Shown here: positions 1 through 7,795 of the stretch, piece by piece
Position numbering within the stretch: position 1 is the first letter of the stretch
Layout: every line of letters starts with the position of its first letter
Assembly: GCA_947039005.1 (NCBI GenBank)
Contig: CAMQXY010000029.1
Coordinates: 1 to 32,732, forward strand
DNA length: 32,732 bases
Direction of reading: 5' to 3'
Source: an uncultured Photobacterium sp.
GTDB lineage: Bacteria; Pseudomonadota; Gammaproteobacteria; Enterobacterales; Vibrionaceae
The notes under the pieces: generated by a model
The model's input: the letters and a program-made list of their open reading frames with translations, nothing else
Database searches by the model: none
Told to the model about the DNA's origin: nothing
Position numbers and translations under genes: made by a program

Positions 1-128
1 ACTCTTAACCAAAAGGCTTATGCTATAAGTAGCTAACTATCGAGGCAACCTTATTCTTGGGTCAGCTAAGATAAAAATACTTGATGCTTGATAACTAACA
101 TGACGTTCAATTATAAGGATGAATCATT

Positions 129-575
129 GTGTTTTTGAAAATTCCCCCACCCATCTTTGTTGTTATCGCATTACTTGCCATGTATGGATGTAAGTTATTT
201 TTGCCATTATGGCAATTTAATACGCTTTGGATTATTGCTATCCCATTGATTATTATTGCGGTGGTGAGTGGTTTTTTAGCAGTATTGGCTTTAACAAAGG
301 CAGATACAACGATCAGTCCTTTCATGCCTCAGCAAACAGCCCGATTAGTAACGCGTGGTATATACCAATATAGCCGTAATCCAATGTATGCCAGTTTATT
401 GTTATTGCTGACGGCTGCCGTCTTTATTTACGGAGAACTCTCAACAATATTAGGTATAGTTCTCTTTATAAGAGTGATTAATCACTATCAAATTAAACCA
501 GAAGAAAAAGTATTATTAACTTTATTTGGTGAGGAATATGCTCAGTATTGTCGCCAAGTTCGACGATGGTTTTGA
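129..575 (+). CDS. Isoprenylcysteine carboxyl methyltransferase-like membrane protein
   Basis: A 148-residue protein starting at GTG. It has about three to four hydrophobic helices (roughly residues 5-24, 32-55, 90-115) and the C-terminal signature of the ICMT/phospholipid methyltransferase superfamily. That signature is RGIYQYSRNPMY near residue 75, which is the S-adenosylmethionine-side motif, followed by EE near residue 125 and a GEEYAQYC segment that ends the family domain. Members are inner-membrane methyltransferases. The bacterial small forms have mostly unknown substrates (lipids or isoprenoids are guessed by homology). It stands alone: no partner gene overlaps it and mog follows after about 105 bases. 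A GGAT stretch before the GTG is a weak ribosome binding site. The family call is solid; the substrate cannot be read from the sequence. Confidence 0.8.
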   Translation: MFLKIPPPIFVVIALLAMYGCKLFLPLWQFNTLWIIAIPLIIIAVVSGFLAVLALTKADTTISPFMPQQTARLVTRGIYQYSRNPMYASLLLLLTAAVFIYGELSTILGIVLFIRVINHYQIKPEEKVLLTLFGEEYAQYCRQVRRWF

Positions 576-680
576 TACCTGATTTACCATCTTATTGATT
601 TTTATATATACAGTATCCATTGATAGTGATGGAAATGTTACTATTCAATGTAAGATTGATTTTAAGTGAAGAGGCGACAC

Positions 681-1214
681 ATGAGTAAAGCAAAAATTGG
701 TATTGTAACGGTAAGTGATCGCGCAAGTGCGGGTATCTATGACGATATTTCAGGGAAAGCTATCATCGATACATTAAATGATTATCTTACTTCGGAGTGG
801 GAAGCTGTTTATAAAGTCATTCCTGATGAACAAGATATCATCGAAGCAACGTTAATTGAGATGACAGATATAGCGCAATGTAGTCTAGTTGTGACTACTG
901 GTGGTACCGGACCTGCAAAACGTGATGTTACACCTGAGGCAACAGAAGCTGTTTGTGATCGAATGATGCCTGGTTTTGGTGAATTAATGCGAGCCGAATC
1001 ATTAAAATTTGTCCCTACGGCAATTTTATCACGACAGACGGCTGGATTACGTGGTGATAGCTTAATTGTTAACTTACCAGGTAAGCCAAAGTCTATTCGT
1101 GAGTGCTTAGATGCTGTTTTTCCTGCTATTCCTTATTGTATTGATTTAATGAATGGTCCATTTCTCGTTTGTGATGAAAATGTAATTAAACCTTTTCGTC
1201 CAAAACAAAAGTAA
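681..1214 (+). CDS. mog: Molybdopterin adenylyltransferase Mog
   Basis: Mog activates molybdopterin by adenylation (MPT plus ATP to MPT-AMP), the step before molybdate insertion in molybdenum cofactor synthesis; it is cytoplasmic. The protein of 177 residues carries the MoCF-binding fold: an IGIVTVSDRAS start, the TTGGTGPAKRDVTPEAT nucleotide/MPT-binding loop in the middle, a MPGFGELMR segment, and NLPGKPKSIRECL towards the end. This matches the Mog (not MoeA or MoaB) pattern and the usual length of about 180-195. I place the start at ATG 681 because GAAGAGG lies 6-12 bases before it. An in-frame GTG at 666 would add five residues (MKRRH) and has no better site. The gene appears monocistronic and is closed by a strong terminator just downstream. 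Confidence 0.95.
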   Translation: MSKAKIGIVTVSDRASAGIYDDISGKAIIDTLNDYLTSEWEAVYKVIPDEQDIIEATLIEMTDIAQCSLVVTTGGTGPAKRDVTPEATEAVCDRMMPGFGELMRAESLKFVPTAILSRQTAGLRGDSLIVNLPGKPKSIRECLDAVFPAIPYCIDLMNGPFLVCDENVIKPFRPKQK

Positions 1215-1583
1215 AGATATAAAATGATAAAGATAGCGACATATTGATGTCGCTTTTTTTGTATTGGTCGCTATCAATTAACTTCTCTCTATTTGAAAAT
1301 AAGATAAATTGAATGTAGATCACGAAAACAGATAGTTAGCATTTATTCATAATACAGTGTTCAATATTAAAAATAGAATAATTGCTAGATATACAGTATT
1401 TTTTTATTTTATTTTCAAATGGTTATGTTGCTTGATTAATATTGCACAATATTTACCCGTTATTTATTGTTATAGATGTTGGTTTATTTTTTTTTCGTGA
1501 ATTGTTTTTTTTTGTTATTTGTAATATTCTCACGCAAAGTTTTACTGCTAGTTGCATATAAGTGTTATTACGTGGGTTTGAAT
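1215..1583. other. Gap between mog and the small membrane protein
   Basis: Apart from the mog terminator this AT-rich stretch holds no convincing gene. At 1438-1453 there is a palindrome, AATATTG-CA-CAATATT, placed about 130 bases before the likely start of the next gene; it could be an operator. Long T runs at 1398-1412 and 1486-1512 are conspicuous. An upstream in-frame extension of the next gene (from 1476) translates into a very hydrophobic F/L/V-rich segment that I consider untranslated leader. Confidence 0.4.
1235..1260 (+). terminator. Rho-independent terminator of mog
   Basis: A perfect 8-bp stem AGCGACAT / ATGTCGCT around the 4-base loop ATTG is followed directly by seven T residues, 20 bases after the mog stop codon. 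Confidence 0.9.
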
Positions 1584-1862
1584 ATGGATGTTAAACAAAG
1601 CTGGGGTTTTATTTCGGTCTCTTTAGGTGTGATCTCTCTTTTATGGGGGGCGGTTTCATTGAGTGGCATCGTGGGTCAAGAGCATGTATTTACTGAAATG
1701 GGATCATTTCTAACGATGACAGGATCTGATTTGTATAACAGTACTTACACTGAAAATATGTTGGCAGCGGAACGTCATAAAAATTTTATAGTGTTACTAA
1801 CGGGTGTTGTAATGGCAATTATTGGCTCGTTATTAATGAGAATGCGTTTGTTTAAGTTATAA
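1584..1862 (+). CDS. Small two-helix membrane protein of unknown function
   Basis: I do not recognise this 92-residue protein. It has one hydrophobic helix near residues 6-27 (WGFISVSLGVISLLWGAVSL), a polar loop with a GSFLTMTGSDLYNSTYTENM stretch, and a second helix near residues 68-85 followed by a short basic tail (RMRLFKL). That layout predicts a hairpin in the inner membrane with both ends in the cytoplasm and a loop of about 40 residues in the periplasm. The start is uncertain. ATG 1584 opens a sequence that looks like a normal soluble N-terminus (MDVKQSW). An ATG at 1476 is in frame and would add 36 hydrophobic residues. Neither has a strong ribosome binding site. It lies alone between mog and the exopolysaccharide operon on the same strand. 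Confidence 0.6.
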   Translation: MDVKQSWGFISVSLGVISLLWGAVSLSGIVGQEHVFTEMGSFLTMTGSDLYNSTYTENMLAAERHKNFIVLLTGVVMAIIGSLLMRMRLFKL

Positions 1863-2298
1863 TTAATTTTTCAGTCATGGCTATTGTTTTATAGGCATGA
1901 CTGATATTCCCCCAAAATCGTTTATATCGATTCATTTCTGCTATTTATTTGTTATCGCTGCCTATTATTTTGTGAGATAAAATAGCTATATAACAGTGAG
2001 TAACACTTGATGATCTAAAGAAAAATCAGTGTTGTTTTTCAGCGTACAAAGTCTATTAGTTGCCATTTCTTATTCCTTTTTGAGATAAAAAAAGCTAAAA
2101 ATTGTCCATTAAAACAAATTTTTGTGTTTTTTTAATAAAACATTATTTAATTAGCCACTCAATTGTACGGTGTTTTATTTTTTCGGGTGGGATATTGTGT
2201 TTTAAGTCTTTGTTTTTTAGTATTATTTTTTTTGTGACAAATTATCGCTGCTTAAGTATTCTTTTTGCGCATTTATTTATGACAAAAGTGACAAAAAC

Positions 2299-2329
2299 TT
2301 GACGGTCGGCTGATTTTTTACAGTATAAT
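2299..2329 (+). promoter_or_regulatory. Candidate sigma-70 promoter of the exopolysaccharide operon
   Basis: TTGACG at 2299-2304 and a consensus TATAAT at 2324-2329 are separated by 19 bases, longer than the usual 17, which fits a promoter that needs an activator. It would start a leader of about 95 bases before the first gene. Three TGAC repeats overlap or precede the -35 box. Read by eye only. Confidence 0.45.
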
Positions 2330-2375
2330 TACATCGTAAACATGAATATTTAAACGTGTAATTATTAGAAAGCAA

Positions 2376-2390
2376 TGGAAATGACATTGC
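2376..2390 (+). promoter_or_regulatory. Candidate sigma-54 promoter (GG-N10-GC)
   Basis: TGGAAATGACATTGC keeps the invariant GG and GC dinucleotides of a -24/-12 promoter at the exact 10-base spacing and the TTGC of the -12 box; the CAC of the -24 consensus is missing. It would start transcription about 28 bases before the first gene of the operon. Sigma-54 activators are known to control Vibrionaceae polysaccharide loci (SypG in Vibrio fischeri). No activator gene lies in this window. It may be chance in a single 15-base match. Confidence 0.35.
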
Positions 2391-2429
2391 CCATTATAAA
2401 ATTAGTAGTGCTAGAGGCTAGTTTAAGCG

Positions 2430-3842
2430 ATGAAAATACAAGCTATAAAAATAGCGGATGATGGTTATGCTGTATTAATAAAAGCCAGTGATTTTTTACT
2501 GCTCAATATTACATTAACATTTCTTATTTCTTTACATGGTGTTAGTGAAACAGCTGTAGGTTTGGCTGCAAGTTTTCTTTTTGCTGTAATATTCTTACTG
2601 ATAGGTGAATATAGCGGACTTTACAAAAAATATGTCCGTCAGGATTATTCTTATACAGCACTAAAAACGTTATTTACCTTTTTCTTGTCATTTTTAATCT
2701 GGCGAATTTTGTGTCTGCAGCTGAACTCATTTGAAGGTATTAATGATACGCATTTAAATACTATTATTGTTTGGCAATGGATTCTTTTATCTATTAGTTG
2801 CATGATTTTTGTTAAATGTGTGGCTATTTATGCTATTCGTGAATTTTTAAAACGAAATTCTCATGTTAGACGTATTGCTATATTGGGCATGACTAAAGGT
2901 GGTATTGCCATCGAACATGCTTTAAGAAAAGATATTCGTCATCAGAAATTCGAGATTTCTTATTTTGATGATCGTGATGTTAGCCGATTTGGTTATTTAT
3001 CAAAAACACAACTGAATGGCAATATTGACCAGTTGGTGCAGTTGGCTAAAGATGGTGAAATTGATGAGGTCTATATTGCGCTACCTATGGTCGCTAAAGA
3101 TCGTATTCAGAAATCTTTAAGATTACTGTCTGACACGATGGCTGAGACATATATTGTTCCTGATTTATATACTTATGATTTGAATGTTAGTCAAATTCGT
3201 ACTATCGGTAATGTTCAAACCTTTAGTGTGTTTGGATCGCCATTTGAAGGTATGGGCGCAGTATTAAAGCGTATTGAAGATATTATTATTAGTAGTGTGA
3301 TCATTTTATTGATTTCACCAGTCTTGATTGCTGTTGCAATTGGTGTCAAACGTAGTTCACCAGGTCCAGTGCTATTTAAGCAAGATCGTTATGGTTTAGG
3401 CGGTAAGAGAATACGCGTCTGGAAGTTTCGTTCTATGGGTGTAATGGAAAATGATGCAATTGTAACACAAGCGACTAAAAACGATCCTCGTGTAACTAAA
3501 TTTGGCGCATTTATTCGTCGTACATCATTAGATGAATTACCTCAATTTTTTAATGTATTGCAAGGTAGTATGTCTATCGTTGGTCCTCGTCCGCATGCCG
3601 TTGCGCATAATGAAGAATATCGAGTTCTTGTTGATAAATATATGTTACGTCATAAGGTTAAACCAGGTATTACTGGCTTAGCACAGATAAAAGGTTTCCG
3701 TGGTGAGACTGATACATTAGATAAAATGGAAATGCGTGTTAAATACGATTTAAAATATATTCAAAATTGGAGTCTTTTGTTGGATTTAAAGATTATATTT
3801 CTGACGATTTTTAAAGGTTTTGTTAGCGAGACAGCGTACTAG
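2430..3842 (+). CDS. Undecaprenyl-phosphate hexose-1-phosphate transferase (VpsL/WcaJ-like)
   Basis: This inner-membrane enzyme starts each repeat unit by moving a sugar-1-phosphate (commonly glucose-1-phosphate in this family) from a UDP-sugar to undecaprenyl phosphate. The 470-residue protein has four to five N-terminal helices (residues about 20-135), a Rossmann-like central domain beginning RIAILGMTKGGIA near 148, a further hydrophobic segment near 285-305, and the C-terminal catalytic domain. The catalytic motifs are all visible: SSPGPVLFKQDRYG, KFRSM, RRTSLDELPQFFNVLQG, SMSIVGPRPHA and HKVKPGITGLAQ. The length fits the WbaP/WcaJ/VpsL class. It is the first gene of the operon, three bases from the next start. 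An AGAGG box at 2413-2417 precedes ATG 2430. The sugar specificity cannot be deduced. Confidence 0.92.
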   Translation: MKIQAIKIADDGYAVLIKASDFLLLNITLTFLISLHGVSETAVGLAASFLFAVIFLLIGEYSGLYKKYVRQDYSYTALKTLFTFFLSFLIWRILCLQLNSFEGINDTHLNTIIVWQWILLSISCMIFVKCVAIYAIREFLKRNSHVRRIAILGMTKGGIAIEHALRKDIRHQKFEISYFDDRDVSRFGYLSKTQLNGNIDQLVQLAKDGEIDEVYIALPMVAKDRIQKSLRLLSDTMAETYIVPDLYTYDLNVSQIRTIGNVQTFSVFGSPFEGMGAVLKRIEDIIISSVIILLISPVLIAVAIGVKRSSPGPVLFKQDRYGLGGKRIRVWKFRSMGVMENDAIVTQATKNDPRVTKFGAFIRRTSLDELPQFFNVLQGSMSIVGPRPHAVAHNEEYRVLVDKYMLRHKVKPGITGLAQIKGFRGETDTLDKMEMRVKYDLKYIQNWSLLLDLKIIFLTIFKGFVSETAY

Positions 3843-3845
3843 ATT

Positions 3846-5153
3846 ATGCATTTATTTAAGACGAAGAAAGTTCATTTATTACTAATTGGTTGCATTAGTG
3901 CAACCTATAGTTGTGTTGCGAGTGCAGATAATACTTTTCAAGACTCAAAACATATAGATCCTTTCTTAGGTTTAGAATTTTCTTCATCAGTCAGTGCAGG
4001 TTATGGTTTTGATGATAATGTACTTCATCAACGTAATCATGACATTATTAGCTCTGATTATTATTCGTTAAAACCTACATTCAGTGTCGTTGGTCAACGC
4101 AATACGAAAAACTTTGGACTTTATTATTCTGGCGATTATCGACGTTATAGTAATAATGAAGTTAAAAGTGATGGGTATGATGATCATCAAATTAAAGGCA
4201 TATTTAAGTGGGAATTAGGCATTCGTCATCATTTAGAATTAACTGGTAGTTATAGCCAAGGCCACGAAAGTTTGGGAACAGGTGTAACGAATGGTTTCTT
4301 CTTTGATAATGAATCAACCCAGCCAAATGTGGCAACGTTTGATTATTTTAATATCACGCATGATATTGGTAAAACGAAGAAAAAAATAGATGCAAAATAT
4401 ACCTATGGTGCAAAATATGCTAAAGGGAATATTGTATTAGATTTATCTCGAGAATATACAGATTATAATATTCTTGATAGTTATCAATCAGCATTCATTA
4501 ATTACTTAAAGAATGAGAATGTTACGGAAAATAATATAAAAGTAACATTTACACATCAATATACAGATCGGCTTCGATTTGATTATACTTTATTATATAA
4601 AGATTTTAGCTATTTAGATCCTGATCGTAATAATGATGAATTGATTGGTGCTTTTTCTATTATTAGTCAGTTAACAGGTAAGTCAAAAATAGAAGCAACT
4701 ATTTCTAAAGAACAAAAGAAAATGCAAGGAAGTAATTTTTCTGGCGTTAATTGGAATGTGGCATATAGATGGCAACCTGTTGATTATTCTACAATAATAT
4801 TGAAGACTGTGAGTGAAGCAAAAGAGCCTGATAATCTCGGTGATTTTGTCCAATCTGAACAAAATAGTATTGCGTGGCAACATCAATTTTTAGGGCATAT
4901 AACAAGTTATTTATCATATAAACATATATCTGATAAATACCATATTCGAAAACGAAAAGATCGTTATGATTATTTAGATTTGAGTATAAGCTATTTATTC
5001 AGACCTAAAATTGAGTTTACATTAGGTTATAAACACATGCTGTTTCATACAAATAATAGTGCTGATCCGGTATTCATTGACGGCAATTCTTATATAAGAA
5101 GATTAGGTTATGAACAGAATCAATTTGGATTATCAGTTAAAGTGGCGATTTAA
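3846..5153 (+). CDS. Outer-membrane beta-barrel for polysaccharide export (VpsM-like)
   Basis: A 435-residue secreted protein with a signal peptide of about 27 residues ending SCVASA. The remainder alternates short beta strands rich in aromatic residues (GLYYSGDYRRYS, DYTLLYKDFSYL, LGYKHMLF) with charged loops. It closes with QFGLSVKVAI; barrels usually end in a terminal aromatic or hydrophobic strand. It follows the initiating transferase and precedes a short OPX protein, the order of vpsL-vpsM-vpsN-vpsO in Vibrio cholerae. In such loci the OPX protein lacks its own outer-membrane helix, and a separate barrel of this type is thought to supply the outer-membrane channel. The barrel class is clear from sequence; the export role rests on gene order. 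Stop codon and next start lie two bases apart, suggesting coupled translation. Confidence 0.8.
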   Translation: MHLFKTKKVHLLLIGCISATYSCVASADNTFQDSKHIDPFLGLEFSSSVSAGYGFDDNVLHQRNHDIISSDYYSLKPTFSVVGQRNTKNFGLYYSGDYRRYSNNEVKSDGYDDHQIKGIFKWELGIRHHLELTGSYSQGHESLGTGVTNGFFFDNESTQPNVATFDYFNITHDIGKTKKKIDAKYTYGAKYAKGNIVLDLSREYTDYNILDSYQSAFINYLKNENVTENNIKVTFTHQYTDRLRFDYTLLYKDFSYLDPDRNNDELIGAFSIISQLTGKSKIEATISKEQKKMQGSNFSGVNWNVAYRWQPVDYSTIILKTVSEAKEPDNLGDFVQSEQNSIAWQHQFLGHITSYLSYKHISDKYHIRKRKDRYDYLDLSISYLFRPKIEFTLGYKHMLFHTNNSADPVFIDGNSYIRRLGYEQNQFGLSVKVAI

Positions 5154-5154
5154 G

Positions 5155-5688
5155 ATGAAAAAGATAGCTTCTATTATTTTTATGTTAACGATTAGTTTAT
5201 TTATTAGTGCTAATGCATCAGCAGCAACAAAAGCAACCGGTTATTTACTTGGGCCTGGAGATCAAATTCAAATACTTGTTTATAACGAAGCTAATTTATC
5301 AATGAAGTTAACTATTGATGCGAGTGGTAATGTGATTTATCCATTAATTGGCACATTACAATTGACAGGTAAAACGCCTGATCAGGTTGCAATGGATATT
5401 CGCGATAAATTGAAAAATGGTTATATCAATAATCCAATGGTAACTGTATCAATACTTCGGTTTAGACAAGTATATGTTTCTGGCGAAGTTAAAGCACCGG
5501 GCAGTTATGAATATCGTCCAGGATTAACTCAAGAACAGGCTATTGCTATTGCAGGTGGCTTTACTGATCGTGCTGATCGTAGTGATGTTGATATTCGCCT
5601 ATCTAATGGCCAACTTTTAAAAGATGTATCACCGACTCAGGCTGTAAATCCAGGTGATACAGTAATTATTGATCAAAGCTTTTTCTAA
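5155..5688 (+). CDS. Short periplasmic polysaccharide export (OPX) protein, VpsN-like
   Basis: A 177-residue exported protein: signal peptide MKKIASIIFMLTISLFISA with cleavage after NASA, then a polysaccharide-export domain (GYLLGPGDQIQILVYNEANL, near 25-100) and one SLBB-like domain (VYVSGEVKAPGSY to GGFTDRADRSDV, near 105-160). There is no lipobox cysteine, and it is less than half the length of Wza, ending right after the SLBB unit. It therefore lacks the C-terminal amphipathic helix with which Wza crosses the outer membrane. That puts it in the short OPX class that needs a partner barrel, which the preceding gene supplies. I chose ATG 5155, immediately after the previous stop and at the start of the signal peptide. 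An in-frame ATG at 5110 would add 15 residues overlapping the upstream gene and spoil the signal peptide. Confidence 0.88.
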   Translation: MKKIASIIFMLTISLFISANASAATKATGYLLGPGDQIQILVYNEANLSMKLTIDASGNVIYPLIGTLQLTGKTPDQVAMDIRDKLKNGYINNPMVTVSILRFRQVYVSGEVKAPGSYEYRPGLTQEQAIAIAGGFTDRADRSDVDIRLSNGQLLKDVSPTQAVNPGDTVIIDQSFF

Positions 5689-5704
5689 TTTAGGGTAAAT
5701 ATAA

Positions 5705-7795
5705 ATGTCGTCATTGTTTGTAGAGGAAGGGAGTAAGTTAGAAAGTACAATTGACTTTTCTCGCTTTCTCAAGTCAGCTAAAAAAAATTGGTGGAAAGTT
5801 TTAGCATTTAGTGTAATTACAACGGGTTCTATGACACCGCTTGTTTTGAAGATGCCACCAAAATATGAAGCTTATGCTTCTGTGTATTTAAAAGCAGAAG
5901 AAACAAAACCAACATTATTTGAACAGGTTAGAAGCTTTGATGCTACACGTAAAGAATATTACGAAACCCAGTATCAATTGATTAAAGCACGTCGAGTAGC
6001 AGTAATTGTTGTTAATGATCTTAAACTTTATAATGTTCCTGAATTTTACGGAAAATCAAAACAACAGTTAACATTAGTACAAAAGAAAGAAAACAGTGTT
6101 AATTACTTATTAAAGCATCTTACCGTTGCGGCAGTACGTAAAACACAGTTAGTTGATGTTGGTTTTGAGTCAGAGAAAGCCACTATTGCTGCTGAAGTTG
6201 CTAATAGTGTTGTACAGGCTTACATTAATTATACAATTGATGATAACCGTGATGCGACGGACAATGCATCAGCGCTACTTGGAAAACAAATAGCAGATCT
6301 TAAAGTAGATTTACAGCACAAAGAAGATAATCTAAATGCCTTTTTAAAGAAAGAGCATTTAATTACATTCCGCGGTATTGATGGCTTTCAAACATCTGAG
6401 TTATCATTACTTAATGAAAATTTAGCAGCGGCAGTTGCGCAGCGTGTGCATAGCGAATCTATTTACAAAACAGTAACGAGTCAAGCTAATGCAGGTTTGA
6501 AGTCTTCGGCTATTCCTGAAGTATCACGTCATCCACAGATGGAAAATTTACGTGTTAAGATCATTGATCAGCGAACATTACTATCAGATTTAGAAAAACG
6601 CTATGGCGCTAAAAATGAGAAAGTTATTCAAGCTAAATCAAGTTTAGTTATCTTGCAGCAACAATCTAATGTTTTAGTTAAACAAATAGTTCAAGGTATT
6701 AAAGAACAATACCAAGCTGCTGTTTTTAAAGAAAATCAACTGCAAGATTCTGTTAATAAAATGACAGCAAGTTTTCAAGTGTTAGGTGATAAAAAGACAG
6801 AATATAACAATTTATTAGATGGTATAAATAAAACTCGTAAGATTTATAACCAACTGATTCAACGTCAAAATGAAACAGAGATCAATGGTCAGTTTGTAGA
6901 ATCAGCGGCATCAATGATTGATCCTGCGTTGGTTCCACATATGCCAACAAAACCGAATAAGAAGTTATTAATTGCAGTTATTGCGATTATGTCTTTACTT
7001 ATTGCGACAATATTTTTTGTTATTCTTGCTGCAGTTAATAATAAAGTCCTAACAATTAGTGAGATTAAACGTCGTCTTGGTTTGGAAATTTTAGGTGAAA
7101 TTAAACGTTATAAAAAGCCATTAACGCCACAAGATATCCTTGATAACAAAACTGATTTACCATCGCTGGATGAAGCAGCGTATGGTATTCGTAGTGCAAT
7201 GCATTTATTAAATACGCATTCAAAAATGATCGCGATATCTTCGACAAGAGAAAATGAAGGGACATCAATCGTTTCAACAATAATTGCTAAATCGTTGGCT
7301 GTTGATTCTCGCGTTTTAGTTGTCGATCTTGACTTAAGATCAAAAATGTTAACAAAAGCATTATCTGATACAAATCATGTTGGTATGAGTGAGTTGATCA
7401 CAAATAAAGCGACACGACAAGAATGTATTATTAAATCAGCAAATTTCGACTTTATTGCTGCGGGTAATAATAAATCTATTTCTCCGTTAGTAATGTTAAC
7501 TAATAATAATTTGAAAGCATTATTTACTGAGTTTAGCAATCAGTATGATTATGTGATTTTTGATACACCCGCAGTTGAAACAGGAAAGGATTCGGCATTA
7601 ATAAGTCAACTTGTTGATGGTGTTATATTTGTTGTTGAGTCTAATCATTTAAGCTCAAATCAAATTGTGAATGCAATTAATAAATTAAAAGCGAGCAAAG
7701 CGACACTATTGGGTTGTGTATTAAATAAAGTAAATGAAAAGTTAGTTGAAACTACTGAGAATATTAATCCAACTGATGTGAAAGGTATTATTTAG
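5705..7795 (+). CDS. Wzc-like polysaccharide co-polymerase with degenerate kinase domain (VpsO-like)
   Basis: The protein controls chain length and links the inner-membrane polymerase to export. Its 696 residues show an N-terminal Wzz domain with the first helix near 33-55, a long periplasmic coiled-coil region (about 180-400), a second helix near 418-446 preceded by the proline-rich MPTKPNKK motif, then a cytoplasmic tyrosine-kinase-like domain. That domain is unusual. The Walker A loop reads STRENEGTS, with Thr520 where the kinase has its ATP-binding lysine (usual pattern GEGKS/T). The A' motif VVDLDLR (540-545) and B motif FDTPA (Asp620) are kept. The C-terminal tail has no tyrosine cluster; the last residues are PTDVKGII. 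So the architecture of a fused Wzc is intact but autophosphorylation looks unlikely. No Wzb-type phosphatase gene is nearby, consistent with this. The stop overlaps the next start by one base. Confidence 0.92.
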   Translation: MSSLFVEEGSKLESTIDFSRFLKSAKKNWWKVLAFSVITTGSMTPLVLKMPPKYEAYASVYLKAEETKPTLFEQVRSFDATRKEYYETQYQLIKARRVAVIVVNDLKLYNVPEFYGKSKQQLTLVQKKENSVNYLLKHLTVAAVRKTQLVDVGFESEKATIAAEVANSVVQAYINYTIDDNRDATDNASALLGKQIADLKVDLQHKEDNLNAFLKKEHLITFRGIDGFQTSELSLLNENLAAAVAQRVHSESIYKTVTSQANAGLKSSAIPEVSRHPQMENLRVKIIDQRTLLSDLEKRYGAKNEKVIQAKSSLVILQQQSNVLVKQIVQGIKEQYQAAVFKENQLQDSVNKMTASFQVLGDKKTEYNNLLDGINKTRKIYNQLIQRQNETEINGQFVESAASMIDPALVPHMPTKPNKKLLIAVIAIMSLLIATIFFVILAAVNNKVLTISEIKRRLGLEILGEIKRYKKPLTPQDILDNKTDLPSLDEAAYGIRSAMHLLNTHSKMIAISSTRENEGTSIVSTIIAKSLAVDSRVLVVDLDLRSKMLTKALSDTNHVGMSELITNKATRQECIIKSANFDFIAAGNNKSISPLVMLTNNNLKALFTEFSNQYDYVIFDTPAVETGKDSALISQLVDGVIFVVESNHLSSNQIVNAINKLKASKATLLGCVLNKVNEKLVETTENINPTDVKGII

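Larger units (their letters stand above)
1863..2429. other. Long AT-rich regulatory gap before the exopolysaccharide operon
   Basis: No convincing gene is present. A stem-loop (1871-1904: left arm TCAGTCATGGCTAT, right arm ATAGGCATGACTGA, one mismatch) follows the previous gene but has no T run. Three TGAC direct repeats (TGACAAA at 2280 and 2289, TTGACGG at 2299) sit just upstream of the candidate sigma-70 promoter; a further TGACAAA is at 2235. Candidate sigma-70 and sigma-54 promoter elements are listed separately. I see no JUMPstart/ops (GGCGGTAG) element of the RfaH type. Confidence 0.5.

Noticed and set aside
1-128. End of a gene entering from the left edge
   Set aside because: No open frame with coding character reaches in from the window start, so nothing can be called.
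107-325. Minus-strand frame over the methyltransferase-like gene
   Set aside because: Antisense shadow of a gene with a clear family signature.
2102-2302. A 66-codon plus-strand frame in the gap before the exopolysaccharide operon
   Set aside because: Composition is F/I-rich low complexity of AT-rich DNA, there is no ribosome binding site, and it overlaps the promoter elements and TGAC repeats.
1863-2429. RfaH ops/JUMPstart element ahead of the polysaccharide operon
   Set aside because: No GGCGGTAG-like sequence could be found in the leader.
4683-4886. Minus-strand frame inside the beta-barrel gene
   Set aside because: Antisense shadow without binding site or recognisable domain; same holds for the other short antisense frames across the operon and the dehydrogenase.
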